This document shows positions 10,781 through 19,564 of a stretch of 64,000 nucleotides of DNA, piece after piece. This DNA comes from Pseudomonas fragi (GTDB lineage: Bacteria > Pseudomonadota > Gammaproteobacteria > Pseudomonadales > Pseudomonadaceae). The first letter of the stretch is position 1. The number at the start of each line of letters is the position of its first letter. The DNA is taken from NCBI RefSeq assembly GCF_900105835.1, contig NZ_LT629783.1:248001-312000 (forward strand), read 5' to 3'. The translations under genes and the position numbers were made by a program. Under the pieces are notes generated by a model. That model ran no database searches. It had not been told where the DNA came from and saw nothing but the letters and a program-made list of their open reading frames with translations.

Positions 10781-11514
10781 GGCTGCACGCTCCGTTGGTG
10801 GCGGCTGAAGTAGCGCTCAAGGAAGGCGAACAGGCGCCCCGAGATCGCCGAGAAAAACAGATAACCCAGGCAAGCGACGGTGTAGAACAGCATCGGCTCT
10901 TTGGTCACGCTCACCGCCAGGTTGGTCTGGCGCATCAGGTCCACCAGGGAAATGGTCGACACCAGCGAGGTGTCCTTGAGCAGCGACAACCAGTTGTTAG
11001 ACAGGCCGGGCAGGGCGATGCGTGCCAGTTGCGGCAGTACCACCTTGCGAAAGGTGGTGAATTTGCTCAGGCCCAGGGCCGAGGCCGCTTCGAACTGGCC
11101 CTTGGGGATGGTCTTGAATGCGCCCAGCCAGATCTCGCTGGAGAAGGCGGCAAATACCAGGCTAAAAGCCACCATCGCGGCGACGAAGGTATTGATCGTC
11201 ACCTGGGCGTCGTAGCCCATCATGGCGAGGATTTTTTGCGCAGCGATCTGGCAGCCGTAATAAATGATCAGCAGGGTCAGCAGTTCCGGCAGACCACGAA
11301 ATACTGTAGAAAAAGTGGTCGCCCACGCCCGCAGCCAGCGGTTTTTCGAGCGTGCCGCCACCGCTACGGCCAGGCCCAGGGGCAAGCCGATGGGCAGGCA
11401 GCTCAAGGCCAGGGCAATGGTCACCAGCGCACCGGCGAGCAGCGCCGAGCCCCAGCCGCCACTGGCAAAAGAAAGGAGTGAGAGTTGATCGAGCATGCTC
11501 GAGTCCCCGGGCAA
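10777..11514 (-). CDS. Amino-acid ABC transporter permease (first subunit)
   Basis: A 245-residue HisQ/GlnP-type inner-membrane permease. Its EAA loop is FEAASALGLSKFTTFRKVVLPQ-like (residues about 155-180) and the chain has about five transmembrane segments, with FRGLPELLTLLIIYYG after the second. It pairs with the 10070 permease through a 4-base overlap. The 86-base gap to the upstream binding-protein gene is longer than others in the operon. Confidence 0.93.
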   Translation of the reverse strand: MPGDSSMLDQLSLLSFASGGWGSALLAGALVTIALALSCLPIGLPLGLAVAVAARSKNRWLRAWATTFSTVFRGLPELLTLLIIYYGCQIAAQKILAMMGYDAQVTINTFVAAMVAFSLVFAAFSSEIWLGAFKTIPKGQFEAASALGLSKFTTFRKVVLPQLARIALPGLSNNWLSLLKDTSLVSTISLVDLMRQTNLAVSVTKEPMLFYTVACLGYLFFSAISGRLFAFLERYFSRHQRSVQP

Positions 11515-11600
11515 AATTGGGCCGAAATTCAGCCGCCGCGCACTTCAGGTGCGCAGGGCCGGGTCAATGGCAGGGAGGCCCTCAAACGAGGGCAGGCGAC

Positions 11601-12356
11601 TCAGTAAATGTCGAAGTCGAAGTACTTGCTGCTGATCTTCTTGTAAGTGCCGTCAGCCACGATTTCGTCCAGCGCCTTGTTGAAGCGCTCGCGCAGCACG
11701 GTGTCGCTCTGGCGTACGGCAATGGCCGCGTCGGCATTGGTGCCGTTGACGTCACCGATGATCTTGCAGCAGTCGTCGCTGGCCTTGTTGATCCACTCCA
11801 GCAGCGGGAATTTGTCGGCAATTACCGCATCGACGCGGCCGTTTTTCAGCTCGGCATTGGCTTCGTCCAAGGTCGGGTACAGGTTGAGCTTGGCCCCGGC
11901 TTTTTCGTAATGGTCTTCGGCGTAGATGCCCTGGGTTGCAGCACCCTGGGCACCGATGGTGCGGCCCTTGAAGTCGATCTGGGCATCGGTGATGTCAGAG
12001 TCTTTAGGTACGGCAATGGACAGAGGCGTGCGGTAGTAGTGATTGGTGAACGCGATTTTCTTCTTGCGTTCATCGGTCACGATCATCGAAGCCACGATAG
12101 CGTCGTACTTTTTCGCCATCAGCCCCGGGATGATGCCGTCCCAGTCCTGGGCAACGATCTTGCACTGCGCATTCATGCGTTCGCACAGGGCATTGGTGAT
12201 ATCGACGTCAAAGCCGGACACCGTGCCGTCAGAATTGGTGGTGTTGAAAGGAGGGTAGGCGCCTTCGGTGGCGATAGTCAGCGTATCGGCGTGAGCGTTG
12301 GCTGCAACGGCGGCCACCAGGGCGCATGCACTTGCAAAGCGAATGACGTATTTCAT
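11601..12356 (-). CDS. Periplasmic amino-acid-binding protein of the ABC transporter
   Basis: A 251-residue SBP family 3 protein with a Sec signal peptide ending at about residue 23 (ANAHA-DT). The mature start TLTIATEGAYPPFN and the block GFDVDITNALCERMNAQCKIVAQDWDGIIPGL are hallmarks of the Lys/Arg/Orn- and His-binding branch. It delivers substrate to the two permeases downstream. It begins 13 bases after the RpiR gene and lies in the same strand order, so it belongs to the same operon. Binding of lysine or D-lysine is inferred from context. Confidence 0.93.
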   Translation of the reverse strand: MKYVIRFASACALVAAVAANAHADTLTIATEGAYPPFNTTNSDGTVSGFDVDITNALCERMNAQCKIVAQDWDGIIPGLMAKKYDAIVASMIVTDERKKKIAFTNHYYRTPLSIAVPKDSDITDAQIDFKGRTIGAQGAATQGIYAEDHYEKAGAKLNLYPTLDEANAELKNGRVDAVIADKFPLLEWINKASDDCCKIIGDVNGTNADAAIAVRQSDTVLRERFNKALDEIVADGTYKKISSKYFDFDIY

Positions 12357-12369
12357 CTAGCACCTCGTT

Positions 12370-13245
12370 TTATTGTTTTGATCCGGGTGAGGATGTGTAG
12401 CCCACGAACTCATTGTGTAAGGCCGCGGTTGCCTCAAGACGCTTTTCAACGTCAGGCCCCAGTTGTTTGCACACTTCGTTGATCAGCAGATGCACCAGCG
12501 ACAGCATGGCCGCGGTGGATTCCCAGAACAGGTTGAATTCGGTGGGCACGCGGAACACTTCACTGGCGCTCTGGTCGGCCCAGTCACAGAAGGTGTCGGT
12601 GATCAACGTGACCTCGATCCCGGCCTCGCGCGCCTTGCGGCACAGCAGCTGGGCGTGGCGTGAATAGCGGCGGGCTTCAAACACCACCAGGGCACAGTCG
12701 GCGGGCGGGCACAGCAGTACGTCGGCGTAATGCCCGGCGGCACCGTCCACCAGTTGCACGCCGTCGCGCAGGTATTGCAGCAAATGCACCATCGAGGCGG
12801 CGATCCCGCGCTCGGTCTGGAACCCTGCGACAAACACCTTGCGCCGTGTGGCCAGGCGCTGGCTGACGGCCTGCCACTGCGGCGTGAGGCTGTATTCGTA
12901 GACCTTGACCAGCGCCCCGACTTCCAGCTCGAAGCTGCGCGGCAAGGCCTGCGGGCTCTGGCTCGATTGCTGGCGGAATTCTTGCAGGCGATCACCGACC
13001 AGCCACGGGCCGTCGCCCAGGTCGTCCTTGAGATCGTTTTTCAAATCCTTGAAATGGCTGTAGCCCAGGGAGCGGCAAAAGCGCCCGACACTGGATTCGC
13101 TGACTCCCAGTTTGCTGGCGATGTCGGCGGCGGTCTGAAAGGGCAGTTCGTAAAGATTGGCCAGCATGTAGCTGGCAATCGCTCGACCCGAAGGTGCGGC
13201 GGTTGACAGACTGCTTTCAAGGCGTTGTTTAATCGGCTGGCTCAC
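12370..13245 (-). CDS. MurR/RpiR family transcriptional regulator (HTH-SIS)
   Basis: A 291-residue regulator. The N-terminal HTH_6 domain (residues 1-80) has the recognition-helix region FQTAADIASKLGVSESSVGRF; a SIS fold covers about residues 125-260 (VFVAGFQTERGIAASMVHLL, VVFEARRYSRHA). SIS domains usually bind phosphosugars, yet RpiR proteins also control amino-acid clusters, as here. It heads the transport-amaD operon and diverges from the DpkA-like gene, so both promoters in the 132-base gap are likely targets. It probably also controls its own transcript. Confidence 0.9.
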   Translation of the reverse strand: MSQPIKQRLESSLSTAAPSGRAIASYMLANLYELPFQTAADIASKLGVSESSVGRFCRSLGYSHFKDLKNDLKDDLGDGPWLVGDRLQEFRQQSSQSPQALPRSFELEVGALVKVYEYSLTPQWQAVSQRLATRRKVFVAGFQTERGIAASMVHLLQYLRDGVQLVDGAAGHYADVLLCPPADCALVVFEARRYSRHAQLLCRKAREAGIEVTLITDTFCDWADQSASEVFRVPTEFNLFWESTAAMLSLVHLLINEVCKQLGPDVEKRLEATAALHNEFVGYTSSPGSKQ

Positions 13246-13293
13246 GACTGCTTCCTGTTTTTATTTCAGCGCGTTGCAGAAAGTGAATGTTTT

Positions 13294-13328
13294 CTGTCAT
13301 TAAGTCAACAATTGACAGAGAACTGTCA
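13294..13328. promoter_or_regulatory. Candidate RpiR operator between divergent D-lysine genes
   Basis: CTGTCA at 13294-13299 is matched by inverted TGACAG at 13313-13318, and a third CTGTCA follows at 13323-13328. The cluster lies midway in the gap between rpiR and the DpkA-like gene. The site resembles half of a Pho box by chance, but the inverted arrangement fits a dimeric regulator better. Confidence 0.45.
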
Positions 13329-13377
13329 TCGAAGGATAGTTTGCCTCAGACAAAAATAATCAGATTGGAGCGCCAGA

Positions 13378-14388
13378 ATGTCTTCCACGCAGTCGCTTTC
13401 CCTCGCCGAATTGACCGCTTTGCTGCAGCGGATTTTCGAGCGTCATGGCACATCCCGGCAGGTTGCCGGGGTATTGGCCGATAACTGCGCACGGGCACAG
13501 CGGGATGGCTCCTACAGTCATGGCGTGTTTCGCATTCCGGGCTATCTGTCGTCGCTGGCCAGCAACTGGGTCAATGGCCAGGCGGTGCCGGTGGTTGAAG
13601 ACGTCGCCGCGGGGTTTATTCGCGTGGATGCGGCGGGGGGCTTTGCCCAGCCTGCGTTGGCAGCCGCCCGCGAGTTGCTGGTGGAAAAAGCCCGCAGTGC
13701 CGGGATTGCGGTGCTGGCGATTCGTAACTCCCATCACTTCGCGGCACTCTGGCCGGATGTCGAGCCGTTTGCCGAAGAAGGCCTGGTGGCCTTGAGCGTG
13801 GTCAACAGCATGACCTGCGTGGTGCCCCACGGCGCGCAAAAACCCCTGTTTGGCACTAACCCGATTGCCTTTGCCGCACCGTGCGCTGATGGCAACCCCA
13901 TCGTATTCGACCTGGCCACCAGTGCGATTGCTCATGGCGACGTACAAATTGCCGCACGCAAGGGGCACTCGTTGCCTGCCGGCATGGGCGTGGACAAGCA
14001 GGGCGAGCCGACCGAAGACCCGAAAGCCATTCTCGACGGTGGCGCCTTGCTGCCTTTTGGCGGGCACAAGGGTTCGGCACTGTCGATGATGGTCGAGTTG
14101 CTGGCGGCGGCGTTGACGGGAGGTAACTTCTCGTTCGAATTTGACTGGTCGCAACACCCAGGGGCGCAGACGCCCTGGACCGGGCAATTGCTGATCGTGA
14201 TAGACCCGAGCAAATCCGGCGGCAACAGCTTTGCCCAGCGCAGCGCCGAACTGGTGCGGCAGATGCATGCGGTGGGGCTGGAGCGCATGCCAGGTGATCG
14301 ACGCTTTATCGAACGTGCCAAATCGTTGGACGAAGGAATTCCGCTGGGGGCTGAAGAACTGGCCAAATTGCGCGAACTGGCAGGTTAA
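13378..14388 (+). CDS. dpkA: Ldh-family reductase, DpkA-like delta1-piperideine-2-carboxylate reductase
   Basis: A 336-residue member of the malate/L-lactate dehydrogenase (Ldh2) family, which includes NADPH-dependent delta1-piperideine-2-carboxylate/pyrroline-2-carboxylate reductase. Family blocks visible are RDGSYSHGVFRIPGYL near residue 45, AIRNSHHFAALW with the conserved His, FGTNPIAFAAP, and the C-terminal PFGGHKGSALSMMVELL. The product would convert the cyclic imine from D-lysine to L-pipecolate. A GGAG site lies about 8 bases before the ATG. Divergent orientation from rpiR and the amaD operon supports the assignment; generic malate/lactate dehydrogenase is the fallback. Confidence 0.8.
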   Translation: MSSTQSLSLAELTALLQRIFERHGTSRQVAGVLADNCARAQRDGSYSHGVFRIPGYLSSLASNWVNGQAVPVVEDVAAGFIRVDAAGGFAQPALAAARELLVEKARSAGIAVLAIRNSHHFAALWPDVEPFAEEGLVALSVVNSMTCVVPHGAQKPLFGTNPIAFAAPCADGNPIVFDLATSAIAHGDVQIAARKGHSLPAGMGVDKQGEPTEDPKAILDGGALLPFGGHKGSALSMMVELLAAALTGGNFSFEFDWSQHPGAQTPWTGQLLIVIDPSKSGGNSFAQRSAELVRQMHAVGLERMPGDRRFIERAKSLDEGIPLGAEELAKLRELAG

Positions 14389-14405
14389 CTGAACACCGCA
14401 AAACC

Positions 14406-14492
14406 TGTGGGAGCGGGCTTGCTCGCGATTGCATCGCCGCGGTTCGCCAGATAACCCGCGTAGCCTGCATCGCGAGCAAGCCCGCTCCCACA
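14406..14492. repeat. REP doublet (REPIN)
   Basis: Perfect inverted ends TGTGGGAGCGGGCTTGCTCG and CGAGCAAGCCCGCTCCCACA flank about 45 bases of variable core. It sits between the convergent dpkA and AraC genes, a usual place for REPINs in Pseudomonas. Confidence 0.95.
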
Positions 14493-14525
14493 ATCCATCT
14501 GCGCGCATCAGGTTTTGGTGGTGGC

Positions 14526-15560
14526 TTACAACGCCAAAAACTGCCGTATCAGGTTGGGCGTACACCCCGTCCAGCGCTTCAGGGCCCGGCGAAAGTTCGC
14601 CGGGTCGTTGAAGTTCAGGTATTCGGCCACGGCTTCGTTGCTCAGGCCCTTGATCTGATACAGGTACAGCGCCATATGCTTGCGCGCCTGATCCTGCTGG
14701 GCCTGAAAATGGGTGCCGTGCTTGTTCAGCTTGCGCTTGAGGGTGGCCTGGCTCACCGAAAAATGTTGCGCAGCCTGCTCAAGGCCTGGCGCCTGTTGGG
14801 CGTTGTTGCGCAAGTACACATACAAGCGGTCAAGCAGGCTGGCGCGAAACCCCAGGCTGTGCAACTGATCCTGCGCCTGTTGATGGGCCACTTGCCGGGC
14901 AATGGCCGAAGCGTTGGGCCAGGGTCGGGTCAGGTATTCGCGGGGCAGGCGCATCATGTCCAGCTGGCAACCGAACTGGGTGTTCTCGCCCAGATGCACC
15001 CAGTACTGCTCGATATAGCGCGGCTGCGGGTGGCTAAAGCTGCATTCCCACGGCAGGCGCTCGCCGCTGAGCCACTGACTCATGGCCTTCAGCGCCGTCA
15101 TGCTGGCCTCCAGCACAAAACGCAATTGCTCCCCGGCTCCGCAACTGTCGAGCCAGTACACATAGCAGTACTTGTCGTCCAGGAGTAGGCGCGGGGTGAG
15201 CAAGGGGCTGAGCAGGGCGCGGTGATGGATCAGGGTTTCCAGGGCTTGATGCAGGTTCTGCGCCTGTTGCAGGGCATGGCTGGCCGGACCGTAATGCCCC
15301 GGCCACAGGCGCTGGCCAAACAGAAAACTGCTGTCATCGGCTTCAAGCAAACGTTGCGCGTTGGCGATCAGGGCGAAGCACTGTTGCGGGCTGAGGCGGG
15401 TGTGCCCGGCAACGATATCCTCGTAAAACAGCCCGGTGCCGCGCAGCAGGCGATGGCTGTCGATATCCCGTGACAAGGCAAGGTCGATCAGGGTCGCAGG
15501 TTGATAGTGGCCGGCAATAAATCGGCTGTCGGCTTCGTACCAGCGGCTGTCCAGGGTCAT
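14526..15560 (-). CDS. AraC family transcriptional regulator
   Basis: A 344-residue regulator with an N-terminal arabinose-binding-type domain (residues about 25-210, including RLLRGTGLFYEDIVAG) and a C-terminal HTH (HFSVSQATLKRKL, then LSNEAVAEYLNFNDPANFRRALKRW with TGCTPNLIR). Its start overlaps the stop of the upstream diguanylate-cyclase-like gene by 4 bases, so it is the second gene of a two-gene operon. The target is unknown; the pairing with a membrane GGDEF protein is the only hint about its pathway. Confidence 0.9.
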   Translation of the reverse strand: MTLDSRWYEADSRFIAGHYQPATLIDLALSRDIDSHRLLRGTGLFYEDIVAGHTRLSPQQCFALIANAQRLLEADDSSFLFGQRLWPGHYGPASHALQQAQNLHQALETLIHHRALLSPLLTPRLLLDDKYCYVYWLDSCGAGEQLRFVLEASMTALKAMSQWLSGERLPWECSFSHPQPRYIEQYWVHLGENTQFGCQLDMMRLPREYLTRPWPNASAIARQVAHQQAQDQLHSLGFRASLLDRLYVYLRNNAQQAPGLEQAAQHFSVSQATLKRKLNKHGTHFQAQQDQARKHMALYLYQIKGLSNEAVAEYLNFNDPANFRRALKRWTGCTPNLIRQFLAL

Positions 15561-16477
15561 GCGCGTTTGCTCCGTGGCGGCTTTGCCCGCACCAGCGTCA
15601 GGTTGAGGCGCTTGAGCAGCTCATCGGGCGCTTCGTCGAAAGCCATCACCACCGCGGTACTGGTCGACAGATACACCCGTTCGCCATGTTGACGGGTTTT
15701 GTGGGCCAGACTCTGTACGGCCTGTTGCAGCTCCAGGGCCAGCAGCCGGGCCTGGCTCTCGCCGGTATTGGGCAGCAACACCACAAAACGGTCACCGGCC
15801 AGCCGGCACAGCAGGTCGTGGCGGCGCAGGTTGAGCAGCAGCAACTGGCTCAGGGCTTGCAGCACGGCGTCGCCTTCGGCGTGGCCGTAGCTTTGATTGA
15901 TGGCTGTGAAGTCGTCGATATCCAGTGCCAGCAACGACAGCGGCTGTTGCTGCTCGACGCTTTGCGCCAGACAGTCGCTGACCTGGCGCTTGAGGTATTC
16001 GGCGCCGCCCAGGGGGGTCAGTTTGTCGAACAGGCGGTGTTCGCGAAACACCCGCTCGCGCTTCTCCATCTGCTGGTTAATGGCCTGTTGCTCGCGATGC
16101 CAGTGGAACAGGCCAATGGTCAGCAGGATCATGCCGATGGGCATGGGGGCCGACTCCATCCAGTGATCCCAGCCGATGTGCTTGGGCAGGCGGATAAATT
16201 CGTCGAGCACATCCACCCACCAGGAAAAAAACATAAAGCACAGGCCGTACGCCAGGTAGTTGGTGACCCTGCCGGTGGGTCGGCTTTTAATCACCAGCCC
16301 CAGCCAGAACAGCATAAACAGGGCGGTGCCGCCTTCGCCGAAAATATCCAGCCAGTGCCACTCGCTGAAGGTTTTGGGGGTGCCGAATGCCAGGTTCAGC
16401 AGCACCGCGGCATTGGCAGCCAGCAGCAGTAAACCAAGCTTGTAGCGGTGGTGTTTAAGCACGTTTAACCAAGTCAT
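15557..16477 (-). CDS. Membrane GGDEF-domain protein with degenerate active site
   Basis: A 306-residue protein. The first 150 residues hold four hydrophobic segments (e.g. LGLLLLAANAAVLLNLAF), then a short coiled linker and a GGDEF domain at about 165-305. The signature that should read GGDEF is AGDRF (RLAGDRFVVLLP), so cyclase activity is doubtful, although the LALDIDDFTAINQSYGH metal site is partly kept. The ATG at 16477 is preferred over the TTG at 16492, with no strong ribosome site for either. It is translationally coupled to the AraC gene by a 4-base overlap. It may act as a c-di-GMP or nucleotide sensor; that is inference. Confidence 0.8.
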   Translation of the reverse strand: MTWLNVLKHHRYKLGLLLLAANAAVLLNLAFGTPKTFSEWHWLDIFGEGGTALFMLFWLGLVIKSRPTGRVTNYLAYGLCFMFFSWWVDVLDEFIRLPKHIGWDHWMESAPMPIGMILLTIGLFHWHREQQAINQQMEKRERVFREHRLFDKLTPLGGAEYLKRQVSDCLAQSVEQQQPLSLLALDIDDFTAINQSYGHAEGDAVLQALSQLLLLNLRRHDLLCRLAGDRFVVLLPNTGESQARLLALELQQAVQSLAHKTRQHGERVYLSTSTAVVMAFDEAPDELLKRLNLTLVRAKPPRSKRA

Positions 16478-16615
16478 CACAGTTCTACCCAAACCTATTG
16501 CTGGTCAGCAGAGCAGAGCGGTGTGACAACTGTATGACGGGGCTTGCGGGTCGAATCAGCTCAGGTGTGTGGTGAAAAAAAAGTGAAACGCAAGCCCGTG
16601 GTTCCCCCCGATTTC

Positions 16616-16760
16616 GTAGCAGCTGCCGAAGGAACGAGGCTGCGTTCGGCGGCGAAGCCGTCGTAAAGTCAGGTTGTGCGGTGTTTCAGGTAAATCCGAC
16701 AACCCGCATTTACGAGCGCTTCGCACTCGGACGCAGCCTCGTTCCTTCGGCAGCTGCTAC
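16616..16760. repeat. Long inverted repeat, second REP-like family
   Basis: 29-base arms (16616-16644 and 16732-16760) are exact reverse complements: GTAGCAGCTGCCGAAGGAAC... and ...GTTCCTTCGGCAGCTGCTAC. They are separated by 87 bases that include GTTTCAGGTAAATCCG and TCGGACGCAGCCTCG. The same core (GGACGCAGCCTCG, CAGCGGCTACAGGGG, CAGG-AAATC) recurs in the tandem array at 62020-62458, so both belong to one repeat family. Confidence 0.85.
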
Positions 16761-16851
16761 GGGGGCCGATCTCTTGGCAATCAGGTCAAATCAGCTCATT
16801 TACCCCTTTTCCACCGCTAAAAAGCCTCTGTTTCGGGGTTTTAGCCAAACG

Positions 16852-16885
16852 CTGTCACAGCTCTGTCATCCACCGACCCTAGCTT
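16852..16885 (+). promoter_or_regulatory. Pho box with phosphate-starvation promoter
   Basis: CTGTCAC-AGCT-CTGTCAT (16852-16869) is two direct 7-mers with a 4-base spacer, the PhoB consensus layout. A TAGCTT -10 box (16880-16885) follows 10 bases later with no -35 box of its own, which is how PhoB-activated promoters are built. It lies 77 bases upstream of the TonB-receptor ATG and points toward it. Confidence 0.8.
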
Positions 16886-16946
16886 TCGCTCCCAAGTTGT
16901 CGGGCCATTTGCCCGGCCTGACGGGCGATTTTGGGGGAGGACAAGC

Positions 16947-19481
16947 ATGTACAAGTGTCGCAGCAAGGCGCAGTGGGTCGGCTTTACGGTCAGTGCATTG
17001 GCCCTGGCAATCGCCAGCGAGCGTTTGAGCGCCGCCGAAACATCGGCCATCGGTGCCACCGAGCACGTTGAAGTGGTCGGTCAGGCCGTCAGCCTGGACA
17101 AGGCACTCAGGCAACAACGCAACTCGGACACCATCGAAAGCGTGGTGCATGCCGATGGCGTGGCGCAGTTGCCCGACGCCAACGTCGCCGAGGCCGTGCA
17201 GCGCCTGCCCGGCATCAGCATCGAGCGCGACCAGGGCGAAGGCCGCTTTGTCAGCGTGCGCGGCCTGGGCCCGGACCTCAACAGCGTGACCATCAACGGC
17301 ACGCTGGTGCCGTCCCCGGAAAGCGCCCGCCGCGCCGTGGCCCTGGATGTCTTGCCCTCGGAACTGGTGCAATCGCTGTCGGTGATCAAGACCCTGACCC
17401 CGGATATGGACGCCAACTCCCTGGGCGGTACGGTGGACGTGCAAAGCCTTTCGGCCTTCGACCATGACGGCCTGTTCTTCACAGGCAGCACGGAGGCCGG
17501 CTACAACAAGAACAGCCACAAGACCAGCCCCAAGGTATCGGGGGCCATCAGCGACCGTTTCAGCCTGGGCGACGGCGTCGACAACTTCGGTGTGGCCGCA
17601 GCGCTGAGCTGGAACAAGCGTGACTTTCGCTCCGACAACGTCGAAACCGGCGGCGACTGGGATTTCACCGATGGCGCGCGCCTCAACAGTTTTGAACAGC
17701 GTGTTTATGAAATCAGCCGCGAGCGTGCCGGTGGCGGCCTGAACTTCGACTACAAGCCCGACGACGACACCAGCCTGTACCTGCGCACGCTGTACAGCCG
17801 CTTTGAAGACAACGAAACCCGCAACTCCACCGCCTTTGAGTTCTCCGACCCCCAGGCCGAAGACGAAGTGGGCAAAACCAAAACCAAGCGCAAGCTCAAG
17901 CAGCGCGAGGAAACCCAGGAAATCCAGTCCTATGTATTCGGCGGCGAACGCACCATGGGCCTGTGGACCCTGAGCGGCCAGGCCGGTTACAGCGAGTCCA
18001 GCGAAGACAATCCGGGGGGCATTGCCGGGGCAACGTTCAAGGGCAGCTCCAGCATTGGCGACGGCGGCTTCTACGACACCGAAAAACCGCGGCCGATCAT
18101 CGGCGCAGGCTTTTATGACCCCAACAACTTCAGCCTCGACAAGGTGGACTGGCAAGAACAGCACACCAAGGACATCGAGAAAAACATCCGCCTGGACCTG
18201 GCCCGCGATTACGACGTGCAGGGCTACGCCTCCCAGGTCAAGTTCGGCGGCAAGGTCAGCCGGCGCAACAAGGACAACGACCTCAATGCCTGGACCTACA
18301 AGGACTTCTCCGACCTGGGCTTCAGCGACGAGCAACTGAGCCTTAATGCTTTCAACAAGGGCAACCTGCACTACAACCTCGGCCAGTACGGCCCGGGCAT
18401 TAGCGGCGGCGGAATCAAGGACCTGATCGGTGGCCTGAACCGCGACGACTTCTACAACGAGCAGGACTCGCGGGCCAATGACTTCAAGATGCGCGAAGAC
18501 ATCAACGCCGCGTATCTGATGAATACCGTGGATATCGATGACTGGCGCTTTATCGCCGGCCTGCGCTACGAGGGCACCGAGTTCGAGGCCAAGGGCACGG
18601 GCGTGCGCGATGGCGTATTTGAAGACCAGGACACCCAGCGCGATTACCACCACTGGCTGCCAGGGCTGCATGCCCGTTACCAGTTGGCGAAAAACACCCA
18701 GGTACGTGCGGCCTGGACCAATACCGTAGTGCGCCCGACCTTTGGCCAGTTGGCCCCGGGTTTTGTGATCGAAGACGACAAGGCCGAGTTCGGCAACCCT
18801 AACCTCAAGCCGCTGGAATCGAGCAACTTCGACCTTGGCATCGAGCACTTTATGGGGCAGGCGGGCACGGTGTCAGCGTTCCTGTTCTACAAGGACATCA
18901 AGAACTTCGTCTATAACAACGACCTGGCGGGTAGCGGCGAGTGGGTCGACTTCACCGAAGCCCACAGCTACGCCAACGGCGACAGCGCCAAGCTCTATGG
19001 CCTGGAACTGGCCTACTCGCAGAAGTTCGACTGGCTGCCATCACCCTGGAACGGTTTGATCCTGGGCGCCAACAGCACCTTCAGCCGCTCCAATGCCAGC
19101 ATCAGGGGCGTTGACGCTGCCACCGGAGCCAGCCTCAAGCGCGATATCGACTTGCCCAACCAGTCCAAGACCGTTGGCAACCTGATGCTTGGCTGGGAAG
19201 ACGACAAGTTGAGCCTGCGCCTGTCAGCCAACTACAAGTCGGACTACCTCTACGAACTGGCCGGGGTCAACGACAAGGCCCATGACACCTATGTCGATGC
19301 GCAGACCTTTGTTGATTTCAGCGCCCGCTACTCGCTGACCAAGAACCTGCAGCTCAAGTTCGACGCCCAGAACCTCACGGATCAGCCGTACTTCATGTAC
19401 AGCGGCAACAGTCGCTTCAACAACCAGTACGAAGAATACGGCCCGACCTACTCGCTGGGCCTGACCTACACCCATTTTTAA
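16947..19481 (+). CDS. TonB-dependent outer-membrane receptor of the phytase operon
   Basis: An 844-residue TonB-dependent receptor, the usual size. It has a signal peptide (about 29 residues, ending near LSAAETS), an N-terminal plug (residues about 40-180: LPDANVAEAVQRLPGISIER, RGLGPDLNSVTINGT, LGGTVDV) and a 22-strand barrel ending in the aromatic residue of LGLTYTHF. The strong GGGGGAGG site 6 bases before the ATG at 16947 fixes the start. A Pho box precedes it, and phytase plus ExbB-ExbD-TonB follow, so it probably imports phytate or its inositol-phosphate breakdown products. No iron-siderophore genes are nearby. Confidence 0.92.
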   Translation: MYKCRSKAQWVGFTVSALALAIASERLSAAETSAIGATEHVEVVGQAVSLDKALRQQRNSDTIESVVHADGVAQLPDANVAEAVQRLPGISIERDQGEGRFVSVRGLGPDLNSVTINGTLVPSPESARRAVALDVLPSELVQSLSVIKTLTPDMDANSLGGTVDVQSLSAFDHDGLFFTGSTEAGYNKNSHKTSPKVSGAISDRFSLGDGVDNFGVAAALSWNKRDFRSDNVETGGDWDFTDGARLNSFEQRVYEISRERAGGGLNFDYKPDDDTSLYLRTLYSRFEDNETRNSTAFEFSDPQAEDEVGKTKTKRKLKQREETQEIQSYVFGGERTMGLWTLSGQAGYSESSEDNPGGIAGATFKGSSSIGDGGFYDTEKPRPIIGAGFYDPNNFSLDKVDWQEQHTKDIEKNIRLDLARDYDVQGYASQVKFGGKVSRRNKDNDLNAWTYKDFSDLGFSDEQLSLNAFNKGNLHYNLGQYGPGISGGGIKDLIGGLNRDDFYNEQDSRANDFKMREDINAAYLMNTVDIDDWRFIAGLRYEGTEFEAKGTGVRDGVFEDQDTQRDYHHWLPGLHARYQLAKNTQVRAAWTNTVVRPTFGQLAPGFVIEDDKAEFGNPNLKPLESSNFDLGIEHFMGQAGTVSAFLFYKDIKNFVYNNDLAGSGEWVDFTEAHSYANGDSAKLYGLELAYSQKFDWLPSPWNGLILGANSTFSRSNASIRGVDAATGASLKRDIDLPNQSKTVGNLMLGWEDDKLSLRLSANYKSDYLYELAGVNDKAHDTYVDAQTFVDFSARYSLTKNLQLKFDAQNLTDQPYFMYSGNSRFNNQYEEYGPTYSLGLTYTHF

Positions 19482-19496
19482 GCGCTGGATGCCCCC

Positions 19497-19520
19497 TGTG
19501 GGAGCGGGCTTGCTCGCGAT
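19497..19520 (+). repeat. Single REP unit
   Basis: One TGTGGGAGCGGGCTTGCTCG unit followed by CGAT, without an inverted partner. It lies in the 83-base gap between the receptor and phytase genes and may influence mRNA stability within the operon. Confidence 0.85.
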
Positions 19521-19564
19521 ACAGGCAACTCGGTCTTTCATCCATTTACGGACTGGCATTACCC

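Noticed and set aside
13294..13328. CTGTCAT repeats as a Pho box for the D-lysine genes
   Set aside because: The repeats are inverted rather than direct at 11-base spacing, and the 13323 copy does not pair with another at the right distance. A dimer operator for RpiR fits better.
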